A DNA stretch of 64,000 bases from Sediminibacterium ginsengisoli (GCA_945901845.1 CAMDLR010000005.1:21940-85939), one strand, 5' to 3'; shown: positions 16,872-26,980, counted from the stretch's first letter. Made by a program: numbers and translations. The notes: generated by a model from the letters alone, not told the origin.

Positions 16872-17789
16872 TTAGTGCTTGTGCACTTTTTTCTTGATCA
16901 TGCCGCCCTTGGTATCTTTCACAGAAGTCATCACCACAAATGCAGTCGGGCTTATTTTTTCGATCTCTGTATTTAATTTATTGATTTCTAGTCTAGTGAT
17001 AACCGTGTATATAATATCAATATCATCGCGCTCACCTCTTTTACCAGTTCCATTGGCGCCCTTGTATACGGTAACGCCTCTGCCCATGGTATGAACAATC
17101 ATGTCTTTAATTTCTTTGCAGTGCGATGAAACGATTGTTACACCTATGTATTCGTCGATACCTTCAATAATAAAATCGAGTGTTTTCGAAGCTGCAAAGT
17201 AGGTGATCATAGAGTAAAGTGCTGTTTCGATAGACAATAAAAAAGCAGCAGATCCAAAAATGACAATATTGATGATGATAATGATGTCACCAATGGTAAG
17301 ACCCATTTTCTTGCTCACATAAATGGCGAGTACTTCTGTGCCATCAATAACACCGCCACCTCTGATGGTTAGGCCAATCCCCGCTCCTAAAAAAATGCCA
17401 CCAAAAATAGAAACCAATAATTTATCGTTGGTGATAATAGGAAAATGAATAAATGCAACACAAATAGCTAACCCAATAATAGCTAGTAATGTTTTGATAG
17501 CAAATGATTTGCCTAAAGTAAAATAACTTAAAAATATAAAGGGAATATTAATGAGTATGATTAATATAGATAAGGGAAGCTGTGTAAGCTCAGTGAGTAA
17601 AAGGGATACACCAGTAACGCCACCATCAATAAACTTATTAGGCAGTAAAAAACCATTGAGGCCAAAGCCCGCAGCAATAATGCCCAGCATAATATACAGG
17701 CTGCTCTTTATTTCTGCCTTAATGGTTACCCATTTTCTTTTATAGTTTCTTGCCTTTTGAAATCTGGTATTGTGGGTGGTAGCTTCCAT
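16872..17789 (-). CDS. YitT/DUF161-DUF2179 membrane protein
   Basis: The 305-residue protein has about five to six membrane helices in residues 28-210 (starting YIMLGIIAAGFGLNGFLLPNKFIDGGVTGVSLLL) and a soluble C-terminal DUF2179 domain (about 215-290) with TVVSSHCKEIKDMIVHTMGRGVTVYKGANG. YitT-family function is not established; transport has been proposed. It is convergent with fsa. The oxidoreductase gene upstream on the same strand ends about 40 bases before it. Confidence 0.88.
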   Translation of the reverse strand: MEATTHNTRFQKARNYKRKWVTIKAEIKSSLYIMLGIIAAGFGLNGFLLPNKFIDGGVTGVSLLLTELTQLPLSILIILINIPFIFLSYFTLGKSFAIKTLLAIIGLAICVAFIHFPIITNDKLLVSIFGGIFLGAGIGLTIRGGGVIDGTEVLAIYVSKKMGLTIGDIIIIINIVIFGSAAFLLSIETALYSMITYFAASKTLDFIIEGIDEYIGVTIVSSHCKEIKDMIVHTMGRGVTVYKGANGTGKRGERDDIDIIYTVITRLEINKLNTEIEKISPTAFVVMTSVKDTKGGMIKKKVHKH

Positions 17790-17830
17790 GGTTATTGATG
17801 TTTGAGGGCTTCGCGCTTAGATAAACGAAT

Positions 17831-18868
17831 TTATAAGTGAACCACTTGTTTTGTTTCGTGGCTTTGTTTAGCAGCCACTAGCACTTTCATAATGTTAATG
17901 CCTTCTTGTGGTGTAACAGGTACTGGCTTATTTTCTAGAATAGCTGCTGCTACTGCCTCATAGTATTTTCCATAATCACCACGCTCACTTTCAATGGTAG
18001 TAATCGTAATGACGCCATCTGTAGCGGTGCTTAGCGTTCCATAATTTTTTGGATCTTCTTTACCCCAGTTGTCACCTCCTGGTTTGTGTCCTGCTAATAA
18101 TAAATCTTCTTGCACATCGGATCTATTTTTTATAAAGCAACCCTTGGTACCATATATTTTATAACCAGGCCCTACTTGCATAAACACCATACCACTAGTA
18201 AGTAATATGCGGTGGGTAGGGTAGTATAATAGGAGTGTGAAATAATCATCCACTAACGACACCGATCTTGTCATGCGAAGGTCTGCAAACACAGCAGTAG
18301 GCATACCCGAAAGTTGAATGGCCTGATCTACTAAGTGTGGTCCTAAATCTAGTAATACCCCAGCACCCGGTGTTGGTTGCTCTTTGTGTACTTTAGGACT
18401 TAAGGTGGTTCGGTAACGTTCGTAAGAAATTTGAACGTCTAATAATTGTCCAATTTTATTTTGAGCGATCAGTTTTTGTATCGTTAAAAAATCAGCATCA
18501 TAACGTCTGTTTTGATATACCGTTAATACTTTTTGCTGCTGCACCGCAAGTGCAGCGAGTTCTTCCGCTTCTTCTACAGTAACGGTAAATGCTTTTTCTA
18601 CCACTACATGTTTACCGGCAAGTAAAGCTTGTTTGGTATATGTAAAGTGCGTGTCGTTGGGGCTATTAACAATTATTAAATCAATACTAGGGTCGGAAAG
18701 TATTTCATCGTAAGATGCATAGGATGTAACACCTGGGTAAACGGCTTGTATGTTTTTAGAAGAGCGTTCCCACGCACCTGCTAGCACAAAATTTGGATTC
18801 AAGTTTATAAATGGCGCGTGGAACACGCGCCCACTCATACCAAACGAAACTAGGGCTGTTTTTATCAT
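17831..18868 (-). CDS. Gfo/Idh/MocA-family oxidoreductase
   Basis: A 345-residue NAD(P)-dependent oxidoreductase with an N-terminal Rossmann fold starting ALVSFGMSGRVFHAPF, then NSPNDTHF, then EKAF where most relatives have EKP. The C-terminal alpha/beta substrate domain shows GAGVLLDLGPHLVDQA, with the His that is often catalytic. The SFGMSGRVFHAPF form resembles the YdgJ/YvaA branch, which acts on sugars or inositols; the substrate cannot be told. It starts 9 bases after the aconitase stop, so it is probably co-transcribed with it. Confidence 0.85.
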   Translation of the reverse strand: MIKTALVSFGMSGRVFHAPFINLNPNFVLAGAWERSSKNIQAVYPGVTSYASYDEILSDPSIDLIIVNSPNDTHFTYTKQALLAGKHVVVEKAFTVTVEEAEELAALAVQQQKVLTVYQNRRYDADFLTIQKLIAQNKIGQLLDVQISYERYRTTLSPKVHKEQPTPGAGVLLDLGPHLVDQAIQLSGMPTAVFADLRMTRSVSLVDDYFTLLLYYPTHRILLTSGMVFMQVGPGYKIYGTKGCFIKNRSDVQEDLLLAGHKPGGDNWGKEDPKNYGTLSTATDGVITITTIESERGDYGKYYEAVAAAILENKPVPVTPQEGINIMKVLVAAKQSHETKQVVHL

Positions 18869-18877
18869 AGCAGCTAT

Positions 18878-21145
18878 TTATCCAGCAACTTGCTTTCTAA
18901 TAATATTTAACGCACCACCCGCTTTAAACCACTCAATTTGTTGTTGGTTATAGGTGTGGTTTGCTTGAATAGCGTCAGTTGATCCGTCTTTGTGTGTTAC
19001 CACTAAAGTTAACGGCGTACCTGGTGCAAAGCTTGTTAAGCCCACAACATCGATACTATCATCTTCCTGAATTTTATCGTAGTCTGCTTTGTCTACAAAA
19101 GTTAAGGCCAACATACCTTGTTTTTTAAGGTTTGTTTCGTGGATACGTGCAAATGATTTTGTTAATACCACACGCACACCCAAATGACGTGGCTCCATGG
19201 CAGCATGCTCACGAGAACTACCTTCTCCATAGTTTTCGTCACCCACTACAATGGTACCAACACCTGCAGCTTTATAAGCTCTTTGGGTATTAGGGACGGT
19301 ATCAAAAGATCCAGTTAATTGATTTTTTACGCTATCTGTTTTTTCATTGAAAAAGTTAACCGCACCAATGAGCATGTTGTTAGAAATATTATCTAGGTGA
19401 CCACGGAATTTTAACCAAGGACCTGCCATAGAAATATGATCTGTGGTACACTTGCCTTTTGCTTTGATTAAAAGTTTTAATGATTTTAAATCGGTGCCTT
19501 CCCATGCAGCAAAAGGATCTAATAGTTGTAAACGTTTAGAGGCAGGATCCACTGCAACAACAACGCCCGAACCATCTGCAGCAGGAGCTTGGTAGCCTGC
19601 ATCTTCTACGGCAAAACCTTTTATTGGTAATTCGTCACCAGTAGGGGCGTCTAACATTACTTGTTCGCCTTTATCGTTGGTTAAGGTATCTGTTAATGGA
19701 TTAAAAGTTAAGTCACCCGCAATCGCAAGTGCTGTAACAATTTCCGGACTCGCTACAAATGCAAATGTATTAGGGTTACCATCGGCACGCTTTGCAAAGT
19801 TTCTATTGAAAGAATGTACGATGGTATTTTTTTCTTTTTTCTCTGCACCTACGCGCTCCCACATACCAATACATGGTCCACAAGCATTTGCAAATACTTT
19901 CGCACCAATTTGACTAAACACGTCTAAGAAACCATCTCTTTCGATTGTGTATCTAACCTGTTCAGAACCTGGTGTAATCATGTATTCGGCCTTTGTCGTA
20001 AGTCCTTTTTGTGCTACTTGTTTAGCAAGGCTAACTGCACGGCTGATGTCTTCGTAAGAAGAGTTGGTACAGCTACCAATTAAACCAACTTCTACAGTTG
20101 TAGGCCATCCGTTTGCAGCAGCCACTTCTTTCATTTTAGAAATTGGTGTCGCTAAATCTGGTGTAAATGGTCCGTTTAAGTGTGGTTCTAATGTATTTAA
20201 ATCGATTTCAATGACTTGATCAAAATATTTTTCTGGATTTGCATACACTTCTGCGTCTGCAGTTAAATGTTCTGCAACGGTATCAGCTAATGCAGCAACG
20301 TCGGCACGTCCAGTGGAACTTAGGTAACGGCTCATGCTTGCATCGTAACCAAATGTAGAAGTGGTAGCACCAATTTCGGCACCCATATTACAAATGGTTC
20401 CTTTACCTGTACAGCTCATGCTTGTTGCACCTGCACCAAAATATTCTACAATCGCACCAGTACCACCTTTTACAGTTAAAATACCAGCCACTTTTAAAAT
20501 CACATCTTTAGGCGCTGTCCAGCCGTTTAACTTTCCGGTTAATTTAATACCAATCAATTTAGGCCATTTTAATTCCCAAGCAAGTCCTGCCATCACATCA
20601 CATGCATCTGCACCACCAACACCAATCGCTAGCATACCTAAACCACCCGCGTTAACGGTGTGTGAATCGGTACCAATCATCATACCACCAGGAAATGCAT
20701 AATTTTCTAAAACTACTTGGTGAATAATACCTGCACCTGGTTTCCAAAAACCAATGCCATATTTATTAGAAACAGAAGCTAAAAAATCATACACTTCTTT
20801 ACTCTCTGTTGTTGCTACTTGTAAATCTTGTTTGGCTTCTACTTTTGCAGAAATTAAGTGATCGCAATGCACGGTACTAGGTACGGCAACTTTTGGACGA
20901 CCGGCTTGCATAAATTGTAACAATGCCATTTGTGCTGTTGCATCTTGCATCGCAACGCGGTCTGGTGCAAAGTCTACATAAGAACCACCTCTTTCAAAAT
21001 TACTTGGAGATTGATCACCATGTAAATGTGAAAAAAGAATCTTTTCTGATAGGGTTAAGGGTCTGCCAAGTGCTTCTCTTGCTGCATTAATTTTTGCAGG
21101 CATTTCTGCGTACACTTTTTTGATCATTTCAATGTCAAAAGCCAT
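18878..21145 (-). CDS. acnA: aconitate hydratase
   Basis: The 755-residue [4Fe-4S] enzyme isomerises citrate to isocitrate in the TCA cycle. Cluster Cys residues are visible in [10 protein letters not shown] (about residue 359) and ACGPCIGMW (about 422 and 425). Also present are the [22 protein letters not shown] stretch, the swivel domain with [15 protein letters not shown], and the GTPLTL segment near the end. The length and motifs fit the mitochondrial-like aconitase group more than bacterial IRP1-like AcnA or AcnB, so the symbol denotes function only. A strong promoter lies 48 bases upstream. Confidence 0.94.
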   Translation of the reverse strand: MAFDIEMIKKVYAEMPAKINAAREALGRPLTLSEKILFSHLHGDQSPSNFERGGSYVDFAPDRVAMQDATAQMALLQFMQAGRPKVAVPSTVHCDHLISAKVEAKQDLQVATTESKEVYDFLASVSNKYGIGFWKPGAGIIHQVVLENYAFPGGMMIGTDSHTVNAGGLGMLAIGVGGADACDVMAGLAWELKWPKLIGIKLTGKLNGWTAPKDVILKVAGILTVKGGTGAIVEYFGAGATSMSCTGKGTICNMGAEIGATTSTFGYDASMSRYLSSTGRADVAALADTVAEHLTADAEVYANPEKYFDQVIEIDLNTLEPHLNGPFTPDLATPISKMKEVAAANGWPTTVEVGLIGSCTNSSYEDISRAVSLAKQVAQKGLTTKAEYMITPGSEQVRYTIERDGFLDVFSQIGAKVFANACGPCIGMWERVGAEKKEKNTIVHSFNRNFAKRADGNPNTFAFVASPEIVTALAIAGDLTFNPLTDTLTNDKGEQVMLDAPTGDELPIKGFAVEDAGYQAPAADGSGVVVAVDPASKRLQLLDPFAAWEGTDLKSLKLLIKAKGKCTTDHISMAGPWLKFRGHLDNISNNMLIGAVNFFNEKTDSVKNQLTGSFDTVPNTQRAYKAAGVGTIVVGDENYGEGSSREHAAMEPRHLGVRVVLTKSFARIHETNLKKQGMLALTFVDKADYDKIQEDDSIDVVGLTSFAPGTPLTLVVTHKDGSTDAIQANHTYNQQQIEWFKAGGALNIIRKQVAG

Positions 21146-21192
21146 AACATTAGGTATTTAAAGTGGTTGAATTGGTTGTTAAAAATCTGCTG

Positions 21193-21223
21193 CAAAATTA
21201 CGAAAAAAAGAGGGGTGCTCAAA
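21193..21223 (-). promoter_or_regulatory. aconitase promoter (-33 and -7)
   Basis: On the minus strand TTTG (21223-21220), 19 bases, then TAATTTTG (21200-21193) is a complete Bacteroidetes promoter. It leaves a leader of roughly 40 bases before the aconitase ATG. Confidence 0.75.
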
Positions 21224-21281
21224 AGAGTTTCTTTAAGAGAAATCCCCTAAATTGCCCTATACTTCTTAAAAAAGTACCGTT

Positions 21282-21506
21282 ATGATTCAAAAAGTAAGGG
21301 AATTTGTAGAATTAAGGGCTTTTGGCGTTTGTAATGCAATAGGGGAAAGGCTAGGTATTGCCACTTCCCGTATTAGAATGTGGTTTATTTATATCAGCTT
21401 TTTAACCCTTGGGTCACCGGTTATTATTTATATGGTGCTCGCTTTTTGGATGAACATCAAGCGGTACATTTTAGCAGGCAAAAGAAACCCATTAAAAAAT
21501 TGGTAG
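21282..21506 (+). CDS. PspC-domain small membrane protein
   Basis: The 74-residue protein matches the phage-shock-protein C domain: a basic, amphipathic start, the ARG-like GVCNAIGERLGIATSRIRMWFIY motif, and one membrane helix (about 35-57). Related proteins sense envelope stress in the inner membrane, but no pspA, pspB or pspF is nearby. It is divergent from aconitase and its stop lies 16 bases from the kdsA stop. Confidence 0.8.
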   Translation: MIQKVREFVELRAFGVCNAIGERLGIATSRIRMWFIYISFLTLGSPVIIYMVLAFWMNIKRYILAGKRNPLKNW

Positions 21507-21522
21507 ACGTTTTTATTTAGTG

Positions 21523-22347
21523 TTAAATAACGGCCTCTCTTAATCTCACTAACTTTTCTAGTAACGGTTCCAGTAAATGAAGTGGTAGCATGTTGGCACC
21601 ATCGCTTTTTGCAACAGCAGGATTCGGGTGTGTTTCAATAAATAACCCGTCGGCACCAGTTGCGATAGCCGCTTTTGCAATCGTTTCAATTAAATGCGGG
21701 TTGCCACCTGTTACGCCACTTGTTTGATTGGGTTGTTGAAGTGAGTGAGTGCAATCCATAATAACTGGCACATTGTTTTCTTTCATGGCAGGAATGTTTC
21801 TATAATCCACCACCAAGTCTTGATAGCCAAAAGTATTACCACGTTCAGTTAACATAATATTGTTGTTGCCCGCTAATTTAATTTTATCAACTGCAAATTT
21901 CATAGAAGCACCACTTAAAAATTGTCCTTTTTTTACGTTTACAATTTTACCTGTTTCGGCAGCAGCAACCAACAAATCTGTTTGGCGGCAAAGGAATGCA
22001 GGAATTTGTAAAATGTCGATGTACTGAGCAGCAATAGCAGCTTCGTCGTGTGCGTGAATATCTGAAGTAGTAGGTAAGTTATACGTAGCGCCTACTTTTT
22101 TTATGAGTTCAAGCCCATTGTCGTCACCAATGCCGGTAAATGAATTGGCGCTTGTGCGGTTGGCTTTGCGGTAACTAGCTTTAAACACATAGGCAATACC
22201 AAGGTTTTTACAAATACCACTTACTTTATCCGCAATTTCCATCACCAGTTCTTCACTTTCTACCACGCATGGTCCGGCAATTAAAAAAAACTGATTTTTA
22301 TTGTATGATTGATTTTTAAATAATTCTGTTAAGAAGGGCTGATTCAT
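21523..22347 (-). CDS. kdsA: 3-deoxy-8-phosphooctulonate synthase
   Basis: KdsA condenses phosphoenolpyruvate with arabinose-5-phosphate to make Kdo-8-phosphate for LPS. The 274-residue TIM barrel shows FLIAGPCVVESEE, FKASYRKANRTS, NVKKGQFLSG, TERGNTFGYQDLVVDYRNIP and the DCTHSLQQPNQTSG motif. It is the last gene of the parA-parB-DUF5683-dapB-kdsA series, starting 10 bases after dapB. Confidence 0.95.
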   Translation of the reverse strand: MNQPFLTELFKNQSYNKNQFFLIAGPCVVESEELVMEIADKVSGICKNLGIAYVFKASYRKANRTSANSFTGIGDDNGLELIKKVGATYNLPTTSDIHAHDEAAIAAQYIDILQIPAFLCRQTDLLVAAAETGKIVNVKKGQFLSGASMKFAVDKIKLAGNNNIMLTERGNTFGYQDLVVDYRNIPAMKENNVPVIMDCTHSLQQPNQTSGVTGGNPHLIETIAKAAIATGADGLFIETHPNPAVAKSDGANMLPLHLLEPLLEKLVRLREAVI

Positions 22348-22357
22348 GTTTATTTAT

Positions 22358-23074
22358 TTATAGTCCTAAAACTTCTTTCATTGAAAAAATTCCTTTGTGT
22401 GTAGCAGCAAATTCGGCAGCTAATACGGCGCCTCCTGCAAATCCTTTACGGTTGTGCGCGGTATGTGTAATTTCTATGGTGTCAATAGCTGACGCATACG
22501 TAGTGGTGTGCGTGCCAGGTGCTGGATCTATGCGCTCCGAACTGATTAATAAATCTGACGCTACACCAGACGCTTCATTCACCCATTTAGTTTTATGCGG
22601 GATAGCGTCAAGCACTTGCTCTGCAAGTGTTATAGCTGTTCCGCTAGGAGCATCTTTTTTTTGTGTGTGGTGGATTTCATGTAAGCTCACCTCATAATTC
22701 GTATGCTTTGCCATGAGCGCAGCCAGTGTTTTGTTGACTTCAAAAAATAAGTTTACACCAATACTAAAATTACTTGCATAAATAAGGGTGCCGTTTTGCG
22801 CCTCGCAAAATGTTTTTGCTTCCTCGTATTTTTCTAGCCAACCAGTAGATCCGCAAATTACCGGAACACCTAATGATAAACATTTCATGACATTGTCAAA
22901 TGCACTATGTGGTCCTGTAAATTCAATGGCAACATCGATGCCTGCTACTTTATCTGCGCATAAATCTGCGGCATTATCAAGGTCTATTTTTAATCCAATG
23001 GTATGACCATTTGCTACTGCAATTTCTTCTATGGCTTTACCCATTTTTCCGTATCCAACGAGTGCAATATTCAT
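22358..23074 (-). CDS. dapB: 4-hydroxy-tetrahydrodipicolinate reductase
   Basis: DapB reduces hydroxy-tetrahydrodipicolinate with NAD(P)H in diaminopimelate synthesis. The ATG at 23074 gives MNIALVGYGKMGKAIEE, with the nucleotide-binding GYGKMG at 7-12, and 238 residues. The catalytic EIHHTQKKDAPSGTA motif (His and Lys) and the IDTIEITHTAHNRKGFAGGAVLAA segment are present. An upstream in-frame start at 23137 would overlap the previous gene by 56 bases and does not fit the family. It starts 7 bases after the DUF5683 stop. Confidence 0.95.
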   Translation of the reverse strand: MNIALVGYGKMGKAIEEIAVANGHTIGLKIDLDNAADLCADKVAGIDVAIEFTGPHSAFDNVMKCLSLGVPVICGSTGWLEKYEEAKTFCEAQNGTLIYASNFSIGVNLFFEVNKTLAALMAKHTNYEVSLHEIHHTQKKDAPSGTAITLAEQVLDAIPHKTKWVNEASGVASDLLISSERIDPAPGTHTTTYASAIDTIEITHTAHNRKGFAGGAVLAAEFAATHKGIFSMKEVLGL

Positions 23075-23081
23075 GCTTACT

Positions 23082-23738
23082 TTATTTTGTCGTAAATATT
23101 TTTTTTGACGGTTCTTTAAAATTAAAAACGAGTCCAAGGCCTGGTGTTCTGGTATTTGGATTGAACTGTGGTTTTAATTGTAAAGATAAATCATCAGAAA
23201 CATCAAATTGTTTGAGGTGCGCAAAAACAGTAGCATCAGCTACTTGAAGACCCCAAGCCAATATAAAATATAAAATGGAATAGTCTCTATCTCTTCTAAA
23301 TGTGTTTCGGTAAGATTGTAAGGAGGCAACTCCTAAATTTTTTAATTGTGGATCAATGCCTGCAAGTCCCGAACTATCTAGGGTAGGTGCTTGTGCTTTA
23401 AATTTTGCCTCGTAGGCGTATTTTGTTTTGTTGTACCAGCTGTCATTGTAAAAATACAAAGCACCTGGTATTGCTAAAACGCCATATACAATGGGGATTT
23501 TCCAATATTCTTTATTGGTTGCTTGACCCCAGCCTGGTAAAATGGCGGATCTACGGGTAGCTACTTGCGGACGAAAATTTAATTTGACAACAGTATCACT
23601 TTTTATAAGTGCGCTGTCTTTTTTCATAACGATGCTATTTTTTCGTGTACTAGTATCTTTTTTTTGAGCACTCAACTCCGTGCTGCAAAAAAGGATGCAG
23701 CCAATAAATAAAAAGGTCAACTTTTTTGCACCTATCAT
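23082..23738 (-). CDS. DUF5683 exported/membrane protein
   Basis: The 218-residue protein has a signal peptide (about 1-24, ending ELSAQ), a charged Ser/Lys-rich spacer, and the DUF5683 core starting RRSAILPGWGQATNKEYWKIPIVYGVLAIPGALYFYN, with a hydrophobic helix at that point and a second near ILYFILAWGLQVADATVFAHLKQFD. The family is found in Bacteroidetes, commonly next to parB; its function is unknown. Here it follows parB by 1 base and precedes dapB. Confidence 0.83.
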   Translation of the reverse strand: MIGAKKLTFLFIGCILFCSTELSAQKKDTSTRKNSIVMKKDSALIKSDTVVKLNFRPQVATRRSAILPGWGQATNKEYWKIPIVYGVLAIPGALYFYNDSWYNKTKYAYEAKFKAQAPTLDSSGLAGIDPQLKNLGVASLQSYRNTFRRDRDYSILYFILAWGLQVADATVFAHLKQFDVSDDLSLQLKPQFNPNTRTPGLGLVFNFKEPSKKIFTTK

Positions 23739-23739
23739 T

Positions 23740-24660
23740 TTAATTTACCGTTACGTTCATGGCATCTAGTATCTTATTGAGTTCGTCCAATGAAAAATAC
23801 TCGATGGTAATGCTACCCGTTCCTTTTTTAGAATGGGTCATTTTAACTTTTGTAGAAAAATGTGAAGATAAATTATCTTCAATTTTTTTATAGGCTGTTG
23901 GAAGGCTAGATTTATTGTCTTTCGCACCTGCAGGTTTTTGTGCGAGGTACATTTTGCGTACCAGTTCTTCGGTTTGTCTAACGCTTAAACTTTTTTGAAT
24001 AATTTCTTTGAAAACAAAAAGTTGTCTGTCAATGGTATCAATATTTACTAGCGCTCTTGCATGACCCATTGATATTTTGCCACTTCTAATAGCAAGTTGC
24101 AAATCGGGCGGTAATTTTAAAAGACGAATGTAATTTGAAACCGTACTTCTTTCTTTACCCATGCGCTCTGCTAACTGCTCTTGGGTGTATGAAAGCTCGT
24201 CCATCATGCGCTTATAGCTGATGCCAATTTCGATGGCATTTAAATTTTCTCTTTGTAAATTTTCAAGTAAAGCCCACTCTAGTAATTGCTGGTCGTTGGC
24301 TTGTCTTACATATACCGGCACTTCTTTAAGACCTGCCATTTTAGAGGCTCTAAACCTGCGCTCACCTGCAATTAGTTGGTATTTACCAGATGCTAATTTA
24401 GAAACCGTTAATGGTTGAATAACATCATGAATTTTAATAGACTCAGCAAGTTCATGTAATGCTTGCTCGTCAAAATCGCGGCGTGGTTGCTTGGGATTGG
24501 TTTGAATATCTGCGAGTGCAATTTTGCTAGTGGCAACGGCTTGTTGCGCAAGTGCAGGCTCTACCTGTCCCTTTGGGGTTTTGTATTCTGCGTCTATATT
24601 TGAAAGCAAGGACCTAAGTCCTTTGCCAATCATTTCTTTGTTATTTTTTGCGCTGCTCAT
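23740..24660 (-). CDS. parB: chromosome-partitioning protein ParB
   Basis: ParB is a CTP-dependent DNA clamp that loads at parS and works with ParA. From the ATG at 24660 it has 306 residues, beginning right after the parA stop (1-base gap); an in-frame ATG at 24684 would overlap parA. The ParB N-terminal domain contains the CTP-binding GERRFRA motif, followed by the helix-turn-helix region (YTQEQLAERMGKERSTVSNYIRLLKLP) and GKISMGHARALV. The C-terminal dimerisation domain ends FSLDELNKILDAM. I found no canonical parS in the window. Confidence 0.94.
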   Translation of the reverse strand: MSSAKNNKEMIGKGLRSLLSNIDAEYKTPKGQVEPALAQQAVATSKIALADIQTNPKQPRRDFDEQALHELAESIKIHDVIQPLTVSKLASGKYQLIAGERRFRASKMAGLKEVPVYVRQANDQQLLEWALLENLQRENLNAIEIGISYKRMMDELSYTQEQLAERMGKERSTVSNYIRLLKLPPDLQLAIRSGKISMGHARALVNIDTIDRQLFVFKEIIQKSLSVRQTEELVRKMYLAQKPAGAKDNKSSLPTAYKKIEDNLSSHFSTKVKMTHSKKGTGSITIEYFSLDELNKILDAMNVTVN

Positions 24661-24661
24661 G

Positions 24662-25462
24662 TTATTCAATAATTCTTTCTTCATTAGAAATTTTTGTCAT
24701 GCCATTGTTTTGTAAAATTTCTTTAGCAAGGTTTAAATAATTAATGGTACCCTTACTATCGGCATCATACAAAATAACCGGCTTTCCTACACTTGGGGAT
24801 TCACTCAATCTGGTATTGCGGTGAATAATGGTATCAAAAACCATTTCATCAAAATGTCTTCTCACTTCGCTTACCACTTGATTGCTTAAGCGTAAACGGC
24901 CATCATACATGGTCATTAAAATGCCTTCTATTTGAAGTGCTGGATTTAACCTGCTTTGTACAATTTTGATGGTATTTAATAATTTACCTAAACCTTCTAA
25001 TGCAAAAAATTCGCACTGTACAGGAACGATAACGCTATCAGCGGCAACTAATGAATTAACAGTGATTAATCCGAGTGAAGGCGAACAGTCGATAATAATA
25101 AAATCATACTTATCACGAACGGCATCTAAAATGCCTTTCATCACATTTTCTCTGTTCGGATAATTGATCATTTCAATTTCGGCACCCACTAAATCTATAT
25201 GTGAAGGGATTAAATCTAGGTTGGGAACTTCGGTTTTTAGAATCACATCATTTGCCGTTGCATTGTTCACCATGCAATCATACAAACTGTTTGTAATGTT
25301 GTGCAAATCAAATCCAACACCCGTGGTGCTATTTGCCTGCGGGTCGGCATCTACAAGTAGTGTTTTAAACTCTAAAACAGCCAAACTTGCCGCTACATTG
25401 ATTGCAGTCGTTGTTTTGCCCACGCCTCCTTTTTGATTGGCTACGCCTATAATTCTCGCCAT
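24662..25462 (-). CDS. parA: chromosome-partitioning ATPase ParA/Soj
   Basis: A 266-residue deviant-Walker ATPase: KGGVGKTTT at 11-19, Walker A' followed by LVDADPQANSTTGVG, and the Walker B-like FIIIDCSPSLGLITVNSL. It binds DNA as an ATP dimer and moves ParB-parS complexes. It is the first gene of a five-gene minus-strand series. A promoter box lies 23 bases upstream. Confidence 0.95.
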   Translation of the reverse strand: MARIIGVANQKGGVGKTTTAINVAASLAVLEFKTLLVDADPQANSTTGVGFDLHNITNSLYDCMVNNATANDVILKTEVPNLDLIPSHIDLVGAEIEMINYPNRENVMKGILDAVRDKYDFIIIDCSPSLGLITVNSLVAADSVIVPVQCEFFALEGLGKLLNTIKIVQSRLNPALQIEGILMTMYDGRLRLSNQVVSEVRRHFDEMVFDTIIHRNTRLSESPSVGKPVILYDADSKGTINYLNLAKEILQNNGMTKISNEERIIE

Positions 25463-25485
25463 AATATTTAATGCTTGTAAGTTGC

Positions 25486-25493
25486 CAAAAATA
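25486..25493 (-). promoter_or_regulatory. parA promoter, -7 box
   Basis: On the minus strand this reads TATTTTTG, an exact match, 23 bases before the parA ATG. The nearest upstream TTG is 24 bases away, slightly wide. Confidence 0.55.
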
Positions 25494-25587
25494 AGCTTTC
25501 AGCTACATCTTTTGAAACAATCTTATCCATACTTTGTTGAAGCATTAACCCCTTGTCAAATTTCCCTAAAAACGGCTAAAAAAGGGG

Positions 25588-25595
25588 TAATTTTG
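25588..25595 (+). promoter_or_regulatory. metallophosphoesterase promoter, -7 box
   Basis: TAATTTTG matches TAnnTTTG and lies 49 bases before the ATG at 25645. No -33 element is seen at normal spacing. Confidence 0.5.
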
Positions 25596-25644
25596 CCTTT
25601 TTCCAATTGATTTTGGCATAAAATCACTCAAAAAACCCAAACCT

Positions 25645-26895
25645 ATGCGCAGTGCAACAAGCTGGTGGATCATCGCTCTTGTCATTTTTTTACTGGATTT
25701 ATACGTTTTTCAGGCCTTAAAAACAGTAAGCCAGCAGGGGTCCGAAAGGGGGCGTCAGGCCATTTTTATTACCTATTGGGTGGTTTCTTTTTTTACCATT
25801 GTTACCATGCTATCTTTTCCTTACCTCCAATTTTTGCAAACCTCTAAAATTTTTCGAAATTATGTTTTTGCCATTTTGATAGGACTTTTTTTAGCAAAAT
25901 TAATTGGCTCTCTATTTTTTGTAGCAGATGATATTAGGCGGGGCGCACTTGTGCTCATGAATAAAATTTTTCCATTATCAGGCGCACAATATATGGGTCC
26001 AGAGGGGCAGGGCATTCCAAGATCTACTTTTTTAAGTTGGTTAGGACTTGGACTTGGTGGTACTTTATTTGGAACTTTACTATTTGGGTTTAGTAATAAA
26101 TACAAGTATCAAGTTAAAAATATTAAACTTCAGTTTAAAAATTTACCAGAGGCGTTTAGAGGGATGCGCATGGTACACATAAGTGATATTCATAGTGGAA
26201 GTTTTCAGGACATCAAGGCAGTTAATAAGGGTATCGATTTAATATTAAAACAAAAGGCCGATCTCATTGTATTTACTGGTGATTTAGTAAACGATAGGGC
26301 AACAGAAATGGAACCTTATCAAAATTCATTTGGCCGGATAACCGCACCATTAGGCGTATATTCTACACTGGGTAATCACGATTATGGTGATTACGTGCAG
26401 TGGCCAACTCCACAGGAAAAAATAGATAATTTAGAAGCGCTTAAAAAAGTGCATGCTAATATGGGTTGGCGATTATTAATGAACGAGCACGTGGTGTTAG
26501 AAAAAGGGGATGAAAAAATTGCTTTATTAGGCATCGAAAATTGGGGTTCGAAAGCAAGGTTTCCGAAGTATGGGAAAATGGATCTTGCGCATGTAGGTAC
26601 CGAGGATATTAAGTTTAAAATTTTATTAAGTCACGACCCTAGCCACTGGGATGCACAAGTGTTACCTGAATATAGCAGTATTGATTTGATGCTTTCTGGC
26701 CATACCCATGGTATGCAGTTTGGTCTCGAAAATCCTTATTTTAAATGGAGTCCTGTGCAGTGGATGTATAAACAGTGGGCGGGTTTGTATGAGCAAGGGG
26801 CACAAAAACTTTACGTGAATAGAGGGTATGGATTTATTGGTTATCCAGGTAGGGTAGGTATACTTCCAGAAATCACGGTTATAGAATTCGTTTAG
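25645..26895 (+). CDS. membrane-anchored metallophosphoesterase
   Basis: The 416-residue protein has about four membrane helices in residues 1-150 and then a calcineurin-like phosphoesterase domain. The metal-binding blocks are DIHSG (about residue 180), GDLVNDR, GNHDYGD, SHDPSHW and GHTHGMQFG, in the correct order. Relatives such as YkuE/YaeI act on lipid or cyclic-nucleotide phosphoesters; the substrate is unknown. The active domain side of the membrane cannot be decided from sequence alone. It is divergent from parA. Confidence 0.88.
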   Translation: MRSATSWWIIALVIFLLDLYVFQALKTVSQQGSERGRQAIFITYWVVSFFTIVTMLSFPYLQFLQTSKIFRNYVFAILIGLFLAKLIGSLFFVADDIRRGALVLMNKIFPLSGAQYMGPEGQGIPRSTFLSWLGLGLGGTLFGTLLFGFSNKYKYQVKNIKLQFKNLPEAFRGMRMVHISDIHSGSFQDIKAVNKGIDLILKQKADLIVFTGDLVNDRATEMEPYQNSFGRITAPLGVYSTLGNHDYGDYVQWPTPQEKIDNLEALKKVHANMGWRLLMNEHVVLEKGDEKIALLGIENWGSKARFPKYGKMDLAHVGTEDIKFKILLSHDPSHWDAQVLPEYSSIDLMLSGHTHGMQFGLENPYFKWSPVQWMYKQWAGLYEQGAQKLYVNRGYGFIGYPGRVGILPEITVIEFV

Positions 26896-26980
26896 ATATG
26901 TTATAGTTCAGCCATTTAACAATAGGTTGATATTTTTTTCGTTTTAAATACAAGAACTTACTGTAATAAAACTTTAGATT

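Noticed and set aside
23740..25640. Search for a parS site near parAB
   Set aside because: No TGTTTCACGTGAAACA-like palindrome was seen in or next to the genes. parS may be elsewhere or have a different sequence.
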